A DNA stretch of 64,000 nt from Proteromonas lacertae. Lineage: Eukaryota > Sar > Bigyra > Opalinata > Proteromonadidae. The notes beneath the pieces were generated by a model that saw only the letters and a list, made by a program, of their open reading frames with translations, was not told where the DNA came from and ran no database searches. The stretch's first letter is position 1; every line of letters begins with the position of its first letter. The position numbers and the translations under genes are program-made. Below, piece after piece: positions 12,574 through 23,465 of the stretch. Where the stretch lies: NCBI GenBank assembly GCA_002245135.1, contig NGBS01001160.1, positions 496,001-560,000 on the forward strand, written 5' to 3'.

Positions 12574-13486
12574 ATGTCTGAAGATAGTGAAATTGATGAA
12601 AGTAAATCAAGAGATTTGAAGGAAGAGACAATTATGGATTGGATTACCGAATATTTGATGTTTAAAGGACAGTTTGATGCTGTTTCTGGTATATTTCTAT
12701 CTTTATTATGAATTGATAGACATACATTCAAAATTCACACCAGCAAAAATAGACACTCCTATTTATATATATAATTGGTTGAAAACATTGGTATTGCCTA
12801 ATTTGCTTATTTATGTAGGCTGCAGATCCATTAAGTGAAATCAATGAAGATATAATTATATTTGATACGAATGTGAAGAAGATTATCGGGAGAGAAAATA
12901 GTATAAAAAAATGTCATGAATACTTGTCACATATGTTAAAAATGCATTTATGTGTATTATATTTGTAACAATTTAAATAGATGCAAATCCTTGACACAAA
13001 AAATATTACTCCAGAAATAATTCAATCATATATAAAAAATATCAATAATCATTTTAGTTCTAATTCTAATTCAACAGTCACATTCTTAAAAGGGAAACTA
13101 TTATCAATATTGGAAAAGGATAATACACAAATTAATCATGAAAAAGTATATTTAACTATATATATAATGAAATATAGTTGCAAAAGCTTCATGAAGATTA
13201 TTCAGTCAAATCATTAAAAGAATCACTCACTAATTTAGCAGAAAGAGTAAAGACAAAGATAGTATCTCATACAATACCTACCTTGGAGATATTATACAAT
13301 GCTAAAGATACGTTGGATGAAATATCAATAGATGAATATGGAGAACTAACTACATTAGAGTATATAAACAATATAATATAATACTATTTATAGCGAGAAT
13401 GATAAGACTGCAATAGATATTACTAATAGATATAATAAAGAGAATAAAAGAAGTGATGATGATGATGATGATAATGATGATGATGA

Positions 13487-13531
<45 letters not shown>

Positions 13532-14399
13532 ATCATCTGAACCATTTACACAACAACTACCAAAACAAAAGCAACAAAAACAAAAGCCAATTAAAAGAAA
13601 AATACCAGAAACAGCTCCAGAAATGAAAAAGCAACTTGAAATGTTGAACAAAAGAATTAAACTATTTGAAGAGAAGTTAGAAGCAATACCTGATCCGATT
13701 GATATAATAATGAATAAAGAAAATAATAAAGCTAATAAAAAGAGAGTGATTAAACCATATAATGAAACGAGTGAAGATAGTGAGGAGGAAGAAGAAGAAA
13801 TAGAAGAAGTGAAAGAAGTGAAAAGAGACAATAGAAATAAAAACAAACAAAGAAATAGTAAAGTTACAACAACAACAACAATATCCAAAAGGAATAAATC
13901 AATTGAAGAAGAAGATACAGCGGATGAAGAAGAAGAGGAAGAGGAAGAAGAAGAGGAAGAAGAAGAAGTAAATGATGAAGATGATGATGAATATGAATAT
14001 GAAAATGATGATTCATTACCACCAATTACCACCACTAAACATAATAAAAACAATAGAAATGTAGAAGAAGAAGAAGAAGAATATGATGATTCAATATCAT
14101 CTGATACATCCACTGTCAAGAGTCCAAATCCAATAAAACAATTAAAAACAGAAGTGAAGACAATGTTGAATAAATCAAATAAAAAGAATATCAGTTCTAA
14201 ATTACCATTTTCAACTAAAGAGAATTTGTATTTGATTAATGGAGTTGAAAAGTATGGTGTAGGTAAATGGAAAGAAATATTATTAAACTATCCATTTCAT
14301 GAGAAAAGAACATCTACTAATTTAAAAGATAGATATAGAAATATTGAGAAAAAAGCAGATAAATTTGGGATTAGTATAAAAGAAGCTTGTAATATTTAA
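12574..14399 (+). CDS. TRF-like protein with C-terminal telobox Myb domain
   Basis: Six exons join in frame without stops (12574-12688, 12720-12790, 12819-12953, 12981-13145, 13178-13359, 13394-14399; introns 31, 28, 27, 32 and 34 nt) to 557 residues. The last ~60 residues form a single Myb repeat with the telobox character: PFSTKENLYLINGVEKYGVG, KWKEILLNYPF and TSTNLKDRYRNIEKK, matching the TRF1/TRF2 pattern of GVxKYGxGxWxxIL...LKDRWR. The middle is acidic and disordered (Asp, Ser-Glu and Glu runs). The first ~230 residues are helical (TIMDWITEYLMFKGQFDAV, then LKESLTNLAERVKTKIVSH and IPTLEILYNAKDTL) and could be a divergent TRFH dimerisation domain. TRF proteins bind double-stranded telomeric DNA in shelterin. 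The telobox is seen directly; the TRFH reading is inference. A non-telomeric Myb (e.g. SANT/REB1-like) factor is the alternative. Confidence 0.75.
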
Positions 14400-14702
14400 T
14401 ACTAATTAAATCGATTAAATATTTGTTATTGTTTAAAATGAAATACATAATAAGACAGTTAATACATTTTTGCGTATTGAGGAATTTTATCAAAAATTGA
14501 GTGGAATATCGATTTTTCTAGAAATGAATTAAATGAAAAAGAGATAAGATTAATGATAGAAAATGGAGAAGCGTTTAGTAAATTATTTTCAATATCAAGT
14601 ATTAAAAATAATTTTAGATGAATTATCAACAATTATATTCATTATAAATACTAATACAACAAATAACAATTAAAAATAAATAACAATCTACATTACATTC
14701 TA
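14400..14702. other. Intergenic stretch between convergent genes, with a small coding-like fragment
   Basis: About 300 bases separate the stop of the TRF-like gene from the stop of the DEAD-box helicase gene on the other strand. The stretch 14510-14621 can be read as a short peptide (RNELNEKEIRLMIENGEAFS and some more residues, ending at a TGA), with no ATG-led frame that explains it. It could be a decayed exon or chance. The rest is AT-rich 3'-flank sequence. Confidence 0.35.
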
Positions 14703-16426
14703 TTAATCAAATAATTTCGAATTAAGTAGTTCAGGAGGAATCTTTTCATTATTCTCTTTCAAATATAACCTTAATTCATCACTAATTTTACAATTATTTG
14801 TCAAAAATGAAGTAACAATCCCTCTTTTCCCTGCTCTTCCTGTTCTACCACATCTGTGAATATAATCTTCAATTGTATGAGGCATTTCATATATAATTAC
14901 ATGCTTAACATTAGTAAAATCAATACCTCTTGAAGCTAAATCTGTAGATACTAATATATCAATTGAATCTTGTTTAAACGCTTCCATTATTAGAAATCTT
15001 ATTTGTTGATCTAATTCTGAATGTAATCCAGCAACATGAAACTGTTCTTGTCTTAATTTATATACCAAATTTTCCACAGCAGGAATTGAATTAACAAATA
15101 TCAAAACTGGTGGATATTTTGTTCTTCTTATTACATCTAATAGAGTTTTATATTTATCGTAATTACTGTCAACATAAACTATATTCTGTTTTACATTAAC
15201 AGCCATTTTACCACTCTTTTTACTACCCATTGCGACATATATCTTTATCTCATTAGTTACAGCTGATAAACACAATCTTTCAATTCCAATTGGCATTGTA
15301 GCAGAACTAATTATTGTTTGTCTTCCTATTCTTGGCATAAAATTAATTATCTATTAATAACTAAACTAATAATAACTATACTGTTCTTAATTGATTCTCC
15401 ATTCCTAAATCTAACATTTTATCAGCTTCATCCATCACTATATAATTAATATTACTCAATGACAATATATTCTTATCGATTAAATCAAGTAACCTTCCTG
15501 GTGTTGAAACTAATATATCAATTGGATTTGACGTAATTATATTTTTCTAATAATAATAATAATAATAATAATATATACATTATAGTCAACTCTAGTTCCT
15601 CCACAACAACCCATTACATTATGTCTTAATTTACCATTTCCACACAGTATTCCATTTAAACAATATCCTTTAGTATCCAAACTATAGCCAAATGTATAAG
15701 GGGGATCATTTGGTACAAAGGGAAAGTCAGGATCAATACTTCCAACTACATTAAAGAATATTGAACAATCATTTAATAATTGATCAACCAATTCTCTTGT
15801 TGGAGCTAATATTAATGCTAATGGTTTACCAGCTATTGTAAATATAATAATAATACTTATAATTGTTATACATTCTGTTGATGGTGGAATAGTCATTAGT
15901 TTTGTTGCAAGTGGTAATAGAAATGAGATTGTTTTGCCTGTTCCTGTTTGCGCTAATAATAACACATCTCTTCCCAACATTATAGATGGAATTCCTTGCA
16001 TTTGTATTGGTGTAGGTTCTACAATATTATGATATGTAAGAATGTTTAGAAAAGCTTCTGGTATGGGTAGATCATTGAAATATAATATCGGACGAGGTGC
16101 TCCTGCTCCTTCAACCTAATAATAAATATATATCACTATTTCAATACTTTTATATCGTTTAATTGCAATAATCTATTCACATCCTCTGTAGGAATAGTTG
16201 CAATTCTCTCCGATGATTGATAGTATGGTTGAACATAATTTGTTTCATTACTGTTGATAGAATTCTTCATTCTCTTTTGTAACGGCTTAAATTCTCTTTC
16301 ACCAACAAGATTCACTGTTGCTGGTTCGAATGACTTGGCTATCAATTCATGTCTCCTCTTATTAGCAGAATCAGATGATTTTTTCATTTCAGATAAAGTT
16401 TGATTAAGCTTGTTACAAAACGACAT
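14703..16426 (-). CDS. DEAD-box ATP-dependent RNA helicase
   Basis: Minus-strand exons assemble into a protein of roughly 530 residues. After a ~95-residue basic N-terminal part ([20 protein letters not shown]) come the ordered helicase motifs: the Q motif ([11 protein letters not shown]), motif I AQTGTGKT, Ia APTRELVDQ, a GG-containing CCGGTRV, Ib STPGRLLDL, motif [11 protein letters not shown], motif III SATMP, then domain 2 with [14 protein letters not shown] and motif [15 protein letters not shown]. All residues needed for ATP hydrolysis and RNA unwinding are present. Between Ia and GG sits a ~35-residue insert including [17 protein letters not shown], which is not part of the usual core. 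Introns are visible near 15540-15575, 15840-15875 and 16118-16135. It starts 145 bp from the divergent EF-hand-like gene. The subfamily is not certain; DDX59 or DDX41 relatives are possible. Confidence 0.9.
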
Positions 16427-16571
16427 TTTTATTATGAATAATGATGTAGGACCTGATGAAATGGTATTGAAATAACCTTATTTCTTGTAATAGTTAAAAA
16501 TATACCATCGATTTAAACATCGCTTTGGTGTTAGATCCGAAAATCCTTTGTTGTTCCCACTATCGCCAACA

Positions 16572-17591
16572 ATGGACAGAATAGCAAGGGTGTTGTGTTG
16601 TATATATTTTAATCTTATGCATAGTGAGTAATTATGAAATATCAAGGTGGCAACTCAAATATATGGAATTGTGGGCTAAATTTCCTCACAGGACATACAT
16701 AACTGCACCAGATCTGTTTTCAGCTTTGAAAGTTGATTATAGGCCCATATTTGAATCATATTTTAAAATAGTTAGTATGAATGATTATATATTTAATTAG
16801 GTGGCGAAGTGTCAATAGATGAATACTTAATATTTTTAACATTATTTTCCTTTTTTGAACCAAGTCTTTTAGTTAAAGTTCTGTTTTCCTGTTGTGGTAT
16901 TCAAAGCAACATAGCTTTAAGTGACAATCAAATTCAACAATTTTTTCATTCAATGAATCCAGAATCAATGAACGACCAAGAAGTGAAGTATTTCTTAGAA
17001 AAATGGGGTGGATCTGATAGAATCTCAATCAAATCAGTGGTAGGATTATTTATTAGAAATAATTCACTATCTGGGATATTAAATGATATTAGAGTGTCTA
17101 TTATACATAATATAATCACTGATAAAGAATATGGTAAGATTATACGAAGGAAAACGTATTACAATCAACTTCAAGAGAGGAAAATAAGATTAGAAAGACT
17201 ACCTGTATCTTGTAAGGAACATATCAAATATAATTTGACGGGTGAACCACCAGTATTTCATACAGATTATAGAGCGTTAAACCAACAAATTAACGTTAAT
17301 CCAAGTATGATAATACTGTCTTTAAGAGGGAAGTATGGATATAGTAAAAGATTACTTGGCAGTAGTGTGTGTTCTTCATCTAGTTTTAAAGAAACTGATG
17401 GAGAGAATATTACTGCTAATGCTTCAACTGAAGGATGTAATAGTATCAACAAAAAGTATAGATTGAGGAATAAAGCTCAATCTGACCTTGTTGTGGATGA
17501 GAACAAGATATATAGTCCTGGAGAAAAAAATATGAATAGGTCAATTCATATACCTACGGGTGTATCAAAAATTGCACCATATCATTCGTGA
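16572..17591 (+). CDS. EF-hand-like protein, divergent member of a lineage-specific family
   Basis: Exons 16572-16599, 16625-16774 and 16801-17591 join in frame (introns 25 and 26 nt) to 322 residues starting MDRIARVLCLSNYE. The protein has the same order of parts as the genes at 60237-61760 and 62183-63600: an early SNYEISR (NNYE/NNHE in the others), a helical unit with ESYFKIVSGEVSIDEY followed by LFSFFEPSLLVKVLFSCCG (compare FFSFAPSVAIFYFLIHSIG), an RRKTYYNQLQ-type helix (compare NRRKNIIEIKEY), and LPVSCKEHI (LPSMSCSNT). The loop around SGEVSIDEY looks like half of a degenerate EF-hand, so Ca2+ binding is doubtful. The C-terminal 100 residues are Ser/Asn-rich and disordered. This is the shortest and most diverged member and lies away from the other copies. 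Function unknown. Confidence 0.72.
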
Positions 17592-17790
17592 TTCTAGGTT
17601 ATTTATTTATTATTATTTTTCATAGTATTATATTGTTATATAAAAGAATATTTGTTTAGCTAATACTTCTTGTTTGGGTTTATTAATTAATTTGAAAAAT
17701 AAAAAACAGTTGTCAATTTGACAGAACATTACATAATTTTGACATTGTCGTTTTTTCGTTAATTAATTTCGTTTTGCTTTTTTTGCATCA

Positions 17791-19277
17791 ATGACATCTA
17801 CATATGCTAGAGAGTATGAAAAATCCTTATTATAATAATTTTTAGATTCTCAATACCAGAAGGATTCCCAGATATTATTCGTAATTTAACTCGTGAAATC
17901 CTTAGAACTGCTACTACCAAAGAAGGTGGACTTCCTGATCAACAATCAATTTATGAATTTGCATATCAGTATTTCACCAATCTAGCTAATGGTAATAATA
18001 CAAATCCAACTGAAGAATCAGAACCAGCCCAACCACCATCAGAAGAAGCACCATTTGAAGGAGAAGCACCATTTGAAGGAGAAGCACCAGTTGAAGGAGA
18101 AGCACCATCAGAAGAACAACCAGTAGAAGAAACACCAGCAGAAGAAGCTCCAGCTGAAGAACAACCAGCTGAAGAACAACCAGCTGAAGAACAACCAACA
18201 GAAGAAGCTCCAGCAGAAGAGGAAAAACCAGCAGAAGAAGAAGCTCCAGCAACAGAAGAAGTACCAACAGAAGAAGCTCCAGCAACAGAAGAAGTACCAG
18301 AAGAAGCTCCAGCAACAGAAGAAGCACCAGCTGAAGAAGCTCCAGCTGAAGAAGCTCCAGCTGAAGAAGCTCCAGCTGAAGAAGCTCCAGCTGAAGCAGA
18401 AGAAGCACCAGCAGAAGAACAACCAACAGAAGAAGCTCCAGCAGAAGAAGCACCAGTAGAAGAAGCACAAGCAGAAGAAGGAGAAGCTCCAGCAGAAGAA
18501 GGAGAAGCTCCAGCAGAAGAAGGAGAAGCTCCAGCAGAAGAAGGAGAAGCTCCAGCTGAAGAACAACCAGCTGAAGAAACACCAGCAGAAGAAGTAGCAA
18601 CAGAAGAAGCTCCAGCTGAAGAAGCACCAGCAGAAGAAGGAGAAGCTCCAGCAGAAGAAGGAGAAGCTCCAGCAGAAGAAGGAGAAGCTCCAGCAGAAGA
18701 AGGAGAAGCTCCAGCAGAAGAAGGAGAAGCTCCAGCTGAAGAACAACCAGCTGAAGAAACACCAGCAGAAGAAGTAGCAACAGAAGAAGCTCCAGCTGAA
18801 GAAGCACCAGCAGAAGAAGGAGAAGCTCCAGCAGAAGAAGGAGAAGCTCCAGCAGAAGAAGCTCCAGCAGAAGAAGCTCCAGCAGAAGAAGCTCCAGCAG
18901 AAGAAGCTCCAGCTGAAGAAGGAGAAGCTCCAGCAGAAGAAGGTGAAGCTCCAGCAGAGGAAGTACCAGCTGAAGAAGCTCCAGCAGAAGAAGCTCCAGC
19001 AGAAGAAGCTCCAGCTGAAGAAACACCAGCAGAAGAAGTAGCAACAGAAGAAGCTCCAGCAGAAGAAGGTGAAACTCCAGCAGAGGAAGCACCAGCTGAA
19101 GAAGCTCCAGCAGAGGAAGCACCAGCTGAAGAAGGAGAAGCTCCAGCAGAAGAAGGTGAAGCTCCAGCAGAAGAAGCTCCAGCAGAAGAAGGTGAAGCTC
19201 CAGCAGAAGAAGCTCCAGCAGAAGAAGCACCAGCTGAAGAAGCTCCAGCAGAAGGTGAAGCACCTGCTGAAGAATAA
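17791..19277 (+). CDS. RIIa docking-domain protein with long Glu/Ala/Pro repeat
   Basis: The plus-strand frame is hidden because its ATG is in a 23-nt first exon (17791-17813); a 32-nt intron (17814-17845) joins it to an exon running to the TAA at 19275-19277, 484 residues in all. The N-terminus [20 protein letters not shown] continues with [13 protein letters not shown] and [12 protein letters not shown], the pattern of the RIIa dimerisation/docking domain seen in PKA RII, SPA17, CABYR and ROPN1. From about residue 70 to the end the protein is a low-complexity array of [14 protein letters not shown] and EEGEAPAEE units. RIIa proteins dimerise and bind amphipathic AKAP helices, often in cilia or at membranes; the acidic tail could be a spacer. 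Long opposite-strand frames here are shadows of the repeat. Confidence 0.85.
18035..19268 (+). repeat. Glu-Ala-Pro coding minisatellite
   Basis: Tandem 12-21-bp units built from GAAGAAGCTCCAGC-type codons encode EEAPAEE variants. A higher-order period of 180 bp (60 residues) is visible: 18541-18660 and 18721-18840 are base-for-base the same as far as I can check. All unit changes keep the reading frame, so selection acts at the protein level while slippage and unequal exchange change copy number. Confidence 0.9.
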
Positions 19278-19411
19278 ATCATTTCAATTTTTTAGATTAT
19301 TAATCTTATATTAATTTTATTATTATTTCAAAAAATAAAAAAACTATGTGAATAGAACTTTATATTTGTTTTATGGGATTAAGAAATATACAAAATAAAT
19401 AAATACTAAAT

Positions 19412-20511
19412 TCATTTTGAATCTGATCTTTCGAATTTACTTTCATTTACAAAACTATCTTTGAAACTCTCCTTAAAACTCTCTTTTATATTCTCATCGT
19501 CTACTTCATCATCTATATATTGAGGTTGTTCTTCATGTTGTGGTTTTGGATATGTAAAATTATTATCAACTTCATCATTTTCTACTTCTTTTTCTTCTTC
19601 ACCACTAACTTCATCAATAATTTCATTATTATTATATTTCTCTTTTTCAATTCTAGATTTTTCTGTTGCTCTTAGCTCTTCTTCTTTCTTAGTATCATAA
19701 TCATAATCTTCAATTTCATCATTTCCACCACATTGATCTACTCTCATTCTTGGAGGAGGTGTTTGAGGTGGGCTTGGTGGAAATAATTCATATTCTTCTT
19801 CTTCTACAACCTCTTCTTTATCTTCCGCTAAGAAATTTATATTATTTACTTCATCTACTATCAATTTTTTAGGTTGTTTTTTGTCTATTTTTGGTGGTTC
19901 AAATACATCTTGATGAGGCTTTGTTGTGTAATTTAGATTCTTAGTTTGCTTCTTTTTTCTATCTGAACGAATGAATAATTTTGCTGTTGGTTTGTCAAAT
20001 CTGACTCTATCATAAATATCTGGACGGAATAACTTTAATAAATGATCATATCTACTTCTTAATACATCTGCTCGATATATTAATCCATCAAATCTTTTTA
20101 GTTTTTCTTTTTGAACTTTTTCTTCAATCATTAATTTATTCAATCTGTCGTTCAATTCTTCCAATTCCTTCTTCAATTTATCATAATATATGATTTTTGA
20201 TGCATTATATGATCTGTAATATTGTATAGCATATTGTTCTAGATTAAAAGCTGGAATATATTCTTTATAATATGGTATTTCACCAGGTTCCAATTTAACT
20301 GACATTACATCTGGTAAATATGTTTGAATTAAATTAATATTGCCCTAATCACAAATTATTTAATTACTATACTTCAGCTTCAGCATAATTAACATCAAGA
20401 TAGGTTAACTTTTTTTTAGGTTTTGCAATGGTATATACGGATGCCTGAATGAAACTAACAAAAGTAAGGATTAACAATACATTTCTTATTGTGATTATCT
20501 CTTTCAGCCAT
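19412..20511 (-). CDS. Unknown protein with coiled coil and acidic tail
   Basis: From an ATG at 20511 (MAERDNHNKKCI) two introns of about 31 and 28 nt join in frame to KPKKKLTYLDVNYAEAE and then the main exon 19412-20358 or so, giving about 345 residues. The middle has a heptad-like, charged helix (KLKKELEELNDRLNKLMIEE) typical of a coiled coil. A basic patch follows (RSDRKKKQTKN), then an acidic, Pro- and Glu-rich tail containing PPSPPQTPPPRMR, long Glu/Asp runs, and a KESFKESFKDSF-like short repeat near the C-terminus. I do not recognise a domain. The 3' end faces the RIIa gene (convergent, 134 bp between stops). It may be a structural or scaffold protein, but there is no direct evidence of function. 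Confidence 0.65.
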
Positions 20512-20661
20512 TTCAGAATTTATATATCGATTTTCATATGGTCTCATTTCTATATATATAGTAGTTATGAAGATTCGAAATTTAAAAATAAAAATTCACA
20601 AACTAGTTTGATTCAATTTTCGTCATTTTTCTGAAATTCAATACATTAATATCCAAATAAA

Positions 20662-22443
20662 ATGTCTTCTATAGATCGACCTATAATTCAGGGATGGTTA
20701 AATAAGATGAAAAGTAGTAGAATGTCAATCGGTGGTCATTGGAACAGAAGGTATTACTCAATTCAGCATTTATTCTGATATAGATGGGTAACAATTCAAA
20801 ATATAGGAAGAGGTGAATTGGCATTGTGCTATTGGAATGGACCGTATTTTAAGAACATATCTTATTAAATTGATATTAGAAATGATTCAAGTGATCCATC
20901 TGGATGGATATTCATAAAAGAAATAGATGAAGTTAGAGATGCACTAGTATTTCTTATTTTCATAAATCTAATGTAAATATAGAGCGAGCTTCCCACTAAT
21001 TTCCGACTGGGTGATAAACAAAAATCTAAAGATGCAAAAACTTCAAAATATGATTATATTCAAGATGAAATTAAAAAACATAAAGTATTCATTATTCTTA
21101 TAATTTATAAAAATAGTATACAACCTTTATTATAACAGCAATGTCACGTAATTTTGTATTTTCTGCTGAAGATGAAGACTGCTGTCAACACTGGCTATCT
21201 TGTTTATTTAGATTATGTGGTATTCCATTTGATAAATTCCCTTGGCTATCAAGATGGGGAGAAAAACCAAAAGTTCCAGATTCCTTAAAAGAACACTGGA
21301 ATAGTATAAGAAAAGATTCACCTTATAGAAGCTTGTATATATATATATATATAATTATTATTAATATTATTAGAAGTGGTAAAGGAACAAGTAATACATC
21401 AGCAAGAATAACAAACTCAAGAACATCAGTAAGAGGATATACTAATAATAATAGTAATAATGTTCATATTAACCATAATAATTATAGTAATAACAATAAT
21501 CATAATAATAAAGATAGTAGTTGTTCTAATAGGTCATCGAACCAATCATTTGCTGGTAGTCCATATCATTCAGATAATTCCAGTGAAGAAGAAGAAAAGT
21601 ATATAAATAATATATATATATTAGAAATAATAATTTGAAATTATTAAAACCCAAAAAAGTGAAAGAAGAAGTAGTAGTTCAACAAGAAGAAAAGAAATCT
21701 TGTAATAATGAAACAGATCAATCTGAACCTCCAGTTTATAAATCCAAAAATAAAAATATATTACCAGTAGATCTAGTAACACCAATGACATATTCAAATT
21801 CATCTGAAGCAAAAGAAGCAAAAATAGATGATGATGATAATTTAATAGAACAGCGACAACAAGAATCTTTACAAGTGAATATGTTTAAACCAGGCTCTAC
21901 ATCACCATGTGGTATAGCAGAGAATGAAGAAAGAGCAAGTAATCTTAGTGTATGATATATTAATTATTGCTTTATAGAGAAGTGATAGTGTTTCTTCAGA
22001 TGCTTATCCAACGCCTGTATAATGTTATTTATATAAGTATATTTAGATTCCTACTGTTACTCCAACATGCTTCAATAATAATAATAATAATAATAGTAAT
22101 AATGAAAATATAGAAAAAGAAACAATTAAATCTGAAGAAGAGAATGTAAGTCCAAGTCATTTTGAAACTACAATTCGTTTTAAAGATGATGATGATTATG
22201 ATGATTGGGATAGTGATATAGATAAGAATGAGGAGGAAAAAGTATTAATACTTATTATATTTATATTATAATTTAGAAATGTGAAATAAATGAAGAATCT
22301 AAATTTACAGATGAAACTTATGGAAGTAATAAAATATATGATAATACAGTATATAAAGCAGGAGTAAAAGAAGATGAAGTATATATATATATATTAATAT
22401 ATTAAATATATAGAACTGGCTGGCTGATGATTTTGATAGTTAA
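20662..22443 (+). CDS. PH-domain protein with disordered acidic tail
   Basis: The start at 20662 reads MSSIDRPIIQGWLNKMKSSR. Splicing several ~30-50-nt introns rebuilds a pleckstrin-homology domain across four exons: the first strands (IQGWLNKMK, HWNRRWVTIQ), a central strand (GELALCYWNG), SGWIFIKEIDEV, and the closing strands and helix (RNFVFSAEDEDCCQHWLSCL) with the conserved Trp. PH domains bind phosphoinositides or proteins at membranes. The remainder is Asn/Ser-rich with poly-Asn and Asp/Glu tracts, interrupted by several short AT-only introns around 21340, 21600, 21960, 22020, 22240 and 22380, and ends NWLADDFDS before TAA. The W-A-D-D-F-D ending resembles acidic NPF/DDF-type adaptor peptides in endocytosis (weak inference). 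Exon borders in the tail are approximate. Confidence 0.72.
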
Positions 22444-22534
22444 ATAAATAATCGTAACTATATATTCTTTTTATAATGTTACTCATTTTTGTATAAATTA
22501 CATTAACAAGAAAGAACAAAAAATAAATACTATT

Positions 22535-23296
22535 TTAATAACTAATAGACTCTATTGTTATTTCCTGTTTTGTATTACACCACACAACAAAACAAGGTAT
22601 AAACTCATTTGGAACTTCATTGAAGCAATATATGTTTGTATATCCACCAAATGAATATTTTAACTTTTGCATCTCTTTATTATAAGTTACTTTCAATTTT
22701 AGTGGATATATAAGATTTTTAGGAATAATTCCATTTTCATAAACTAATTCTCCTCTTTCATAAGCTTCACCATTATTAAGTATATACATACATAGATCTG
22801 GACTAGAAAATGGACTTTTCTGAAATATTGGTAATACTCCATAACCAATCGCTATATTCTCTATTTTATTCCTGATTGAATATGTTATAACCCAATTATC
22901 TATTTCTTCTGGTATTGTATTACATATATAATGATAACCACCATCACCTCCTCCTTCAAATATTGCTGTTAATTTATCTTCTGATAAATTAATATCTTCT
23001 GACTTATCACAATCAGAAAATACACATTTTGATTTTACTACATCATGTTTTGAATCTGTCTAATAGAAAAATTAAAAGTCAATTATCAATAATACTTTTC
23101 GGAGTTTATTTACTATTTCTTCATTAACTGAATATGTTCTTTTTCTTGTAACTTTCTTAGTTTTATTCTTATTCTGAGATTCTTCTTCTATTGTAGTTAT
23201 TATGATTGTATCAGGGGCAATAGGCTCTACATTGTTTAAATATATATCTATTGTATTATTCTTCTTTTTAGATTTTGTATTCTTCTTGTTTTTCAT
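22535..23296 (-). CDS. SPRY-like domain protein (tentative)
   Basis: Starting at 23296 (MKNKKNTKSKKKN) a Lys-rich, nuclear-type leader is followed by an intron of about 37 nt near 23060-23097, then a second exon to 22535; about 240 residues in total. The second exon has the feel of a SPRY/B30.2 beta-sandwich: YICNTIPEEIDNWVITYSIR, IAIGYGVLPIFQKSPFSSPD, LCMYILNNGEAYERGE and a late LKLKVTYNKEMQKLKYSFGG. SPRY domains mediate protein binding in many unrelated complexes. The match is by fold pattern rather than by conserved residues, so the domain call is tentative. The gene is convergent with the PH-domain gene (91 bp between stops) and divergent from the Pol5 gene. Confidence 0.55.
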
Positions 23297-23465
23297 TATC
23301 AATTTGCAAACGTGTTTGACAATCAAAATAGAATTGATACAATCATATAATATTAAATAAACATTATTTTCAATTTATTTTGAAACATTTGTTTTTCTTC
23401 ATTTCACTTTATATCAACGGAGAAGCATAATAGTATTACTTTATTCGTTTTTATTTCTCCTTTAG

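Noticed and set aside
13388-14119. Ser-rich minus-strand frame of 243 codons
   Set aside because: Antisense of Asp/Glu/Lys codons in the acidic linker of the TRF-like gene; no domain or homology.
14510-14621. Short peptide-like frame between the TRF-like and helicase genes
   Set aside because: No ATG, no homology and only ~36 codons; recorded only in the intergenic note.
17966-19282. Long minus-strand frames rich in Ser-Ala-Gly or Leu, and a Phe/Ser/Trp/Cys-rich frame
   Set aside because: They are the antisense readings of the EEAPAEE minisatellite; the plus strand carries a spliced gene with an RIIa domain in the right frame.
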